This document shows positions 58,349 to 64,000 of a stretch of DNA of 64,000 nucleotides, piece after piece. The notes under the pieces are model-generated. The model saw only the letters and a program-made list of their open reading frames with translations, had not been told where the DNA came from and made no database searches. Position numbers and translations under genes: made by a program. This stretch comes from Cryptomeria japonica (Eukaryota; Streptophyta; Pinopsida; Cupressales; Cupressaceae), in NCBI RefSeq assembly GCF_030272615.1, contig NC_081410.1, forward strand, positions 505,042,942 to 505,106,941. Direction: 5' to 3'. How positions within the stretch are numbered: position 1 is the stretch's first letter; every line of letters starts with the position of its first letter.

Positions 58349-59534
58349 AGATTGGAGAACGATCCTGAAGTTAAATAGATCCTATCCTTGTAATAAATAA
58401 CATCATTAACAATTTTATATTTACCATCCTGAATATTACCATCTAACAAATCACATGCAGAAGAATCCTTTGAATATTCGGTCAGCAATAAAGATTTCCA
58501 ATCAGCTGTTATGACAGATAACGCGCTGATTTCAGGCCTTCTAGATAACGCATCTGCAACAACATTATTTTTACCCTTTACATATTCAATCTCAAAGTCA
58601 TAAGCTTGAATCTTACTGATCCATTTCTGTTGCCTGTCATTTAAATCTTTTTGACCCAAGAAATATCTCAGACTATTATGGTCAGTTTTTACCACAAATC
58701 TGCTACCAACCAAATACTGTCTAAATTTTGTCAATGCATGCATGATTGCTAACATTTCTTTATCATAGATGGAATATAATTTCTCAAGTTTATTAAGTTT
58801 CCTGCTTTCATAAACTATAGGATGTTTGTTTTGCATTAAAACTGCCCCAATTCCATCACCAGAAGCATCACATTCCAACACAAAAGGCTGACTAAAATTT
58901 GGAAGAGCAAGTACCGGACAAGAACTCATTACCTCTTTAAGTTTCTCAAATACCTGTTGAGATTCCTCAGTCCATCTGAATGCCCCCTTTTTGGTAAGAT
59001 CTGTCAAGGGTGCCCCAAGCTGTGAAAAACCTTTGACAAACCTCCTGTAATAACTGCATAAACCAAAGAATCCCCTCAATTCTGTAAGGTTCCGTGGTGG
59101 TGGCCACTCCAAAATGGCTCTTATCTTCTCTTGATGAACCTGCACCCCTGTTGCACTGATCATATGCCCTAAATACAAAATTTCAGTCATTCCAAATTCA
59201 CATTTAGATGCCTTAGCATACAATGATTGTGATTCCATAATACCAAGAATTATGTCAATATGTTTCAAATGCTCTTCCCAAGTTTTGCCATAAATCAATA
59301 TATCATCAAAGAATACTAGCAAAAATTTCCTTAACTGTTTGTTAAAAATATGATTCATACAGGACTAAAATGTTGCTGGAGCATTTGTTAGACCAAACGG
59401 CATAACCAAGAATTCATAATGGCCATAATGACAACGGAAAGCAGTTTTTTGAATATCTTGTTCTCTTAACTTAATCTGATGATACCTTGATGTCAAATCA
59501 ATTTTAGAAAAATAAATGGCACCATGCAATTCAT
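58330..59534 (-). pseudogene. Chromovirus RT and RNase H
   Basis: RT continues in the next frame from about 59534. A stop precedes SCMNHIF (CAG to TAG), then 342 open codons. RT catalytic FFDDILIY at residues 16-23 is intact, followed by CEFGMTEILYLGHMISATGV and the RT/RNase H connection GFFGLCSYYRRFVKGFSQLG. RNase H has FVLECDASGDGIGAVL, SRKLNKLEKLYSIYDKEMLA, KTDHNSLRYFL and ADALSRRPE, with all acidic positions kept. It ends by frameshift after DRIYLTSGS near 58360. Confidence 0.93.
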
Positions 59535-61085
59535 CTAACAATTCATCAATTCGAGGAATTGGATACCTGTTTTTGATTTTTTTTTGTTAAGAGCTCTGTA
59601 ATCAATACACATTCGAAGTGTTCGATCCTTCTTTTTGACCAACACTACAGAAGATGCAAAAGGACTAGAACTAGGTCTGATGTGCCCCACATCCAATAAT
59701 TCCTTAATTGCTTTTTCAATTTCATCCCTGAATGTTTTAGGATGTCTATAAGGAGTAGTAATCACTGGTTTAGCACCTTCTTCTAATTCAATAGTATGTT
59801 CGAAACCTCTATCAGGTGGAACTCCTGGAGGAATATCATTAAAAACCGAATGATGTGAATCTAATACTGTTAACAAATCAGCTTGATAGGATTTAGATTT
59901 AAAACCTGATACCTTGTTGGAGATTAAACATTGTGTTGACCATGCCACATCTCCATGTCTGAAAATAGCTTCCATTCTTTTCGCACTGACGATCCTGGGC
60001 CCACTGTTAGACATACTACGAAGGACTACTTTCTTATCATCAATTTTAAAAGAGAATTCCATTCTTTTAAAGCTCTGTGTATATTCATCTAGTGTTTCCA
60101 TCCACTGTATGCCCAGAATAACATTAGTGTCAGCCAAATCAATCACATAGAAATCATCAGTAACTGTGTAATTGGCAAGAGTAATATTCAATTTAGGAAC
60201 TTTATGAGTGCTAGACAAATTTGTTCCACCTGCTACTCTAACATCAAATCCTTCATGTTTTTTAGTTTGCAAACCACGCTTTTCCACAAGTGCTGCATCT
60301 ATAAAATTATGCGTAGAACCACTATCAAGCATAACAATTACACGTTGACCATTTAAAACTCCCCTACCTTTGAAAATATTATATTGTGGGGTTCCTGTCA
60401 TGGATGCTATGACTCCTTCTCCTTGTTTGGTACCTGTTTCTGACTCAGTATTCTGATGTGTTCGTTCTATGTTAGGATCAACATTCTCTTCATCTTCACT
60501 GTCAGACATAACCTCAATATAATGAATTTTCCCCTTTCCTAAACATCTGTGTCCAGGCTGCCAAGCTTCCCTACAACTGAAACATAGTTTTTTCCTTCTG
60601 AGCTCTTCTCTTTCTTCTTTATCTAACCTGTTTTTAAGGGAATTTTCTTTGTTGAAAGGTTGTTTGTCCTTTTCCGGTTTAGGAGGTGGTCCTTTGTTAA
60701 AATTTTTTCCTTTTGAAGATGGTTCTAACTTTCTTGCTCTTTTGACAGCTGTTTGTAAAGTAAGGGGGTTTAAAGATTTAACCCACCCTTTGAGGGAATC
60801 AGACAACCCATCTATAAATATCACAATCTTATGTCTTTCAGAAATTTCCGTAACTAAGACTGCCAATTTTTCAAATTTAGAGATATAATGTTCAACAGTT
60901 TCGGTTTGCTTAAGTTGAGTCAGATCCTTAAGGTGTAATTCAGGGTCTTTAGAATCAAACCTATCAATAAGTTTCTCAGTAAACTTGACATAAGTGCCTA
61001 TCAAATTATGGCCCAAGGTTATTTGTCCATGATGCCACCATTCATGTGCTATACCGTCAAGGTGTAATGCAATTAGATTAGACAA
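59535..61085 (-). pseudogene. Chromovirus Gag end, protease and RT start
   Basis: 516 codons (the frame opens with TTG; the true gag start is lost). Gag core: HEWWHHGQI...VKFTEKLIDRF. Zinc knuckle at residues 168-181, CFSCREAWQPGHRC, the form usual in plant chromoviruses. An acidic linker follows. Protease active site at 254-256 in VIVMLDSGSTHNFI. Linker with KRMEAIFRHGDVAW, then RT from about 430: PYRHPKTFRDEIEKAIKELL and [11 protein letters not shown]. The frame is lost at a poly(A) (minus strand) run near 59575-59586, where [13 protein letters not shown] is expected. Protease and knuckle residues are intact. Confidence 0.92.
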
Positions 61086-61098
61086 TGGGGCGGAATTA

Positions 61099-61618
61099 GG
61101 TTAGACAATGGAGCGGAATTTCGTTCTTTTGATTTCTCCAACTTCTGTGCACATCATGGCATCAAGCGTCAGCTTACAACAAAATGGTGTTGTTGAGCGA
61201 AGAAACCACACAATAATTAAGATGGCTCAGTCTATGTTGGAACATAGAAGTTTTCCTGAGAAATTTTGGGCAGAATTAGTCTACACTATTGTCTATCTTC
61301 TGAACCAGTCTCCCACATAGGCTGTTAAGAAGAAGACTCCAGAGAAAGCTTGGTCTGGCAGGAAGCCCAAAATCAATCACCTGAAAGTTTTTGGCTCTAT
61401 AGCTTATGTTTGGATTCTAGATGCTAAGCGCACAAGTTGGATTCTAAGAGTCAGAAACTCATGTTTTCCGGGTACAGTGTAATCACAAATCCTACCGCCT
61501 GATTGATGTAGACACCGATCGTCTCATATTCAATTGGGATGTTGTTTTTGATGAAGAACAAGGACCCTTTCAGCTCTCTTATCCTGTTTTGAGCCCTGAG
61601 GATCAGCCTTGAAGGCTA
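61099..61618 (+). pseudogene. Ty1/copia integrase remnant
   Basis: Reads DNGAEF, HHGIKRQL, QQNGVVERRNHTIIKMAQSM, LEHRSFPEKFWAELVYTIVY, LLNQSPT, then KAWSGRKPKINHLKVFGSIA and after a frame change RLIDVDTDRLIFNWDVVFDE. The order and motifs are those of the integrase second half and linker in copia pol. The catalytic Glu region (NGVVER) is intact, but a stop at 61318 and frameshifts break it. The first half of integrase and gag are missing at the junction with the chromovirus. It continues at 63168 after a solo LTR. Confidence 0.88.
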
Positions 61619-63167
61619 TGTGATGTCCGTAAACTGAACCTCATCAAGTATTGTTGATATTGAGGAAGCTCCTTGTATTATCTTTATAAATAATATTAGT
61701 ATTCAAAGCCCATACAACACCTTAAGAAACAAAGTCATCATAATTTAAGATAGATGAAGGAATTAGATAGGTCAATGTTGATGAATGTTTATGACAACAC
61801 TCAGCAACCGTGATTAATATGAAGACATAAATTACATATTACAAGCAAGCAACTTTATTTGAAGGAGCGACTAAGAGTCTTTGCAGCAGCGAATTTATAG
61901 AGTAGTCAGTAAACCATAAGAACAAGTCAGCAAATATCAAACACATCAAACAGGTCATTGCAATGTAGCCAAACAAGACAAAGAGCAAGAAGCAGCAATT
62001 GAACAGCCGTGGTTGTTAAAGGCAGCATTTATAAAAGTCGGCAATGTCCAAATTAAGTGTAAAGACAAATATGAACTATCATTATAATGCAACGACTCAA
62101 CTTTAGGGTCTTTGAATAATATTTCCATTGATCAATGATTAAAGTCTTTAACAGAATGCAGTTATTAAAGATTATTAAAAGAAAAAAGACTATCACAGTT
62201 CATAAACGACAGTAATATTGAAACATTAAAAATAGTGGTTATATTAATAAGGCAGCGATTAGTCAGTGTAAGGAGAACAGCAAAGACAACATGTAATAAC
62301 CAAGTATCATAGTTACGTGGAAGAGGATAGTCGACATACTTGGCAGTCAAACATATTACTTCTGTATCAAATGTTAGTAAGATAATTTGTAAATAAAGAA
62401 GTATACAAAAAGACAGACTAATTAATAAATTAGTCCATGTACCCAAGTGTTAACTACTACCGAAACTAGTCATCAGCGAACAAGGATATCTACTTGTTAT
62501 GAGAAGATGCGATTGCAACAATAAGAGATATGGTTATGTGGTGACAACGTAAGAGATAACACTCACCCTAGTATATCGAATGGGTGGAGAGTGGGGAATA
62601 CATCAAGAAGATAATGCATTATATAGAAGATTAATTAAAAGTATTAAGGAAAAGCCACGTTGTCTTTACATTGAAAAGTCACAACCTCTCTATGTAAAGG
62701 TTATATGAAGGATATAAAAGGGGGGATTTAAATCATTGTTTGGGGGGAGAAAAGGAAAGCATGAAGTATACAAAGAATTAAACATATAAGTAGATGCTGT
62801 ATGAAAAGTAATGTTATATCAGATCTACTTATAAAACAAGAAGTTCATACAGATATTAAGGAGGAGGTTAATGTAGAAGATATGTAAATATAAAGAAGAT
62901 CTTGCAGATATAGAAAGGAAAATTTATATCAGAGAAGATTTTGCAGATATGAAACGTAATTCAGATTTATATCAGAATATATGAAGAGTGTTAAGATTAT
63001 GAAGGGAAGAGTATATGATACATTGCTATAGAGTAGAAATTGGAGGAAGACAGCGCCACATTTATGATCATGTTTTGGTGAGAAATATTACTATATTTAT
63101 GATCAGCACAAATCAGAGCAGACTATCAAGGTCTAAATCAAGGTGAATCCCTAATGGGGACATTACA
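61619..63167 (-). repeat. Solo LTR in the copia remnant
   Basis: 1549 bp, plus-strand ends TGTGATGTCCG and GGGGACATTACA, flanked by perfect GGCTA (61614-61618 and 63168-63172). Ends resemble the LTRs of element A and the chromovirus; orientation is not certain because the two ends are nearly inverse to each other. No coding sequence inside. Confidence 0.88.
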
Positions 63168-63715
63168 GGCTAAGGATTTGGGTGTTTATCTTCCTTTAGG
63201 TCCACCTGATGGGAGGGATTCAACATACTCTGACTCTGAAGTTGTGGAGTCTCCCCGACATGTTGTTGCACCACACGACTTCCCTAAGGTAAATCTTGAG
63301 CAGCACCCTGATGACTTTGTTATTGACATTCTTGGTGATGTTGATCCACCTGTTTTAGATGTTGGTACTTCTACTCTTTGGCCTAAGTGGTGGGCCAAGA
63401 CTATTGGTGATTTTCATGATGATGAGCTCATTGAGGGTAGATCGTCTAGAAACAAGAGCAAACAACAACATACGGTTAATTTTGCTTTCACGGCCAACAT
63501 TCACAGTGTTTATGAGCCTCAGACATATTTAGAGGCTAAAGGTATACTTCGAGTGGGAACAGGCTATGGAAGCTGAACACCATAGTCTTTTGAAGAACAA
63601 CACTTGGGTCCTCTCTGATCTTCCACCCCGGGAAGAAGCCCATTGGCTGCAAATGGGTGATTCACACTTTCGTCAATCCATTAATGAGAAAAATGGGAAT
63701 CTCTTTCAATGATAA
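63168..63715 (+). pseudogene. Ty1/copia linker and RT start, remnant
   Basis: Continues the copia pol: DLGVYLPLGPPDGRDSTYSD, an acidic linker, then YEPQTYLEAKG and, one base out of frame, EWEQAMEAEHHSLLKNNTWV and LSDLPPREEAHWLQMGDSH (usual: EWxxAMxEExxSLxxNxTWxL, LPxGKxxIGCKWV). That is the very start of the copia RT. Similarity ends near 63715, so the RT core is absent. Confidence 0.85.
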
Positions 63716-64000
63716 GTTTCTTGAAACTCATAGAAATTACTAAATTTAAACCTTCCAACAAAGCCTCCATATGTGCCTATTATTGAAGTACAATTAAAGA
63801 AAAAAGAGCCACATTTAACAAACTTACCTAGAGAATTTCATAGCCTCCCAACACTTGCTTGTTCAAAATTTCCCATCCACCTCAGGTGGGAGGACATGTC
63901 GGGGTTGCCCCCATGAATTAATCCACCTCTTAATTAATTAGTGCAGGGAATAAGCAAATATAATAACCCTTTGCCTAATTAATCAGCCTATGCCATTACT
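63716..64000. other. Unassigned end of window
   Basis: A/T-rich, no ORF or element boundary seen. Confidence 0.4.

Larger units (their letters stand above)
57096..61098 (-). mobile_element. Ty3/gypsy chromovirus, 5'-truncated
   Basis: Minus-strand gag-pol running from 61098 to 57110, then polypurine GAGGCAGGGGAGAC and the LTR at 57095. The start of gag, the primer site and the 5' LTR are missing: at about 61098 the sequence switches to a plus-strand copia remnant. Three frames hold the coding region; two frameshifts and two nonsense codons separate them. Confidence 0.9.

Overview
The window looks like nuclear DNA of a seed plant with a very repeat-rich genome, probably a gymnosperm such as a conifer. 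That assignment is an inference from element density, large nested LTR elements, plant-only domains (plant mobile domain, chromovirus chromodomain) and one plastid-type gene exon. I cannot name a species. No bacterial operons, CRISPR arrays, rRNA or tRNA genes were seen.

Layout. 0-5.2 kb: old retroelement debris (an LTR-like piece, a retroelement RNase H remnant) and A/T-rich degenerate repeats. 5.25-14.75 kb: a plant-mobile-domain (PMD) pseudogene on the minus strand, split by a Ty1/copia-like element (7348-14578) with a near-perfect 5-bp target duplication. The inside of that element was largely replaced by the 3' part of a LINE (zf-RVT plus RNase H) followed by an unusual extra ORF, itself interrupted by a solo LTR with target duplication GTTTC. 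15.6-25.9 kb: a TGTAGACACC-type LTR interrupted by a probable 10-kb element (15844-25871, ATCAA repeats) holding a degenerate short-motif repeat field and a long, nonsense-riddled gag-like ORF. 26.3-34.1 kb: a complete non-autonomous LTR element (LTRs about 1.18 kb, target duplication CTAGA) with a hydrophobic/G-patch-like/zinc-finger-like ORF, no polymerase, and a 62-70-bp minisatellite broken by another solo LTR (AAGAT).

35.5-48 kb holds the only convincing host gene: exon 1 of plastid ATP phosphoribosyltransferase (HISN1, 37966-38253). It is followed by what is probably intron sequence carrying a degenerate Ty3/gypsy chromovirus (39.67-45.18 kb) with a 1.5-kb retroposed insertion. A minus-strand hAT-type transposase tail lies at 47.58-47.94 kb.

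48-61.1 kb: a minus-strand tandem of two LTR elements sharing one LTR. The left unit (48019-57095) is non-autonomous, with a tRNA-Met primer site, a 90-100-bp minisatellite and a low-complexity body into which a small copia element (51545-54516, CATAA) inserted. The right unit (57096-about 61098) is a fairly well preserved chromovirus gag-pol with integrase DDE and chromodomain. 61.1-63.7 kb: copia pol remnant broken by a 1549-bp solo LTR (GGCTA).

Most genes here are parts of mobile elements and nearly all are broken. Many in-frame stops are explained by a single C-to-T (or G-to-A) change from CAG, CAA, CGA or TGG, the pattern expected of methylated, silenced repeats. The target duplications give a relative order: the PMD gene is older than its copia insertion; the LINE-associated ORF is older than its solo LTR; the element A body is older than its nested copia.
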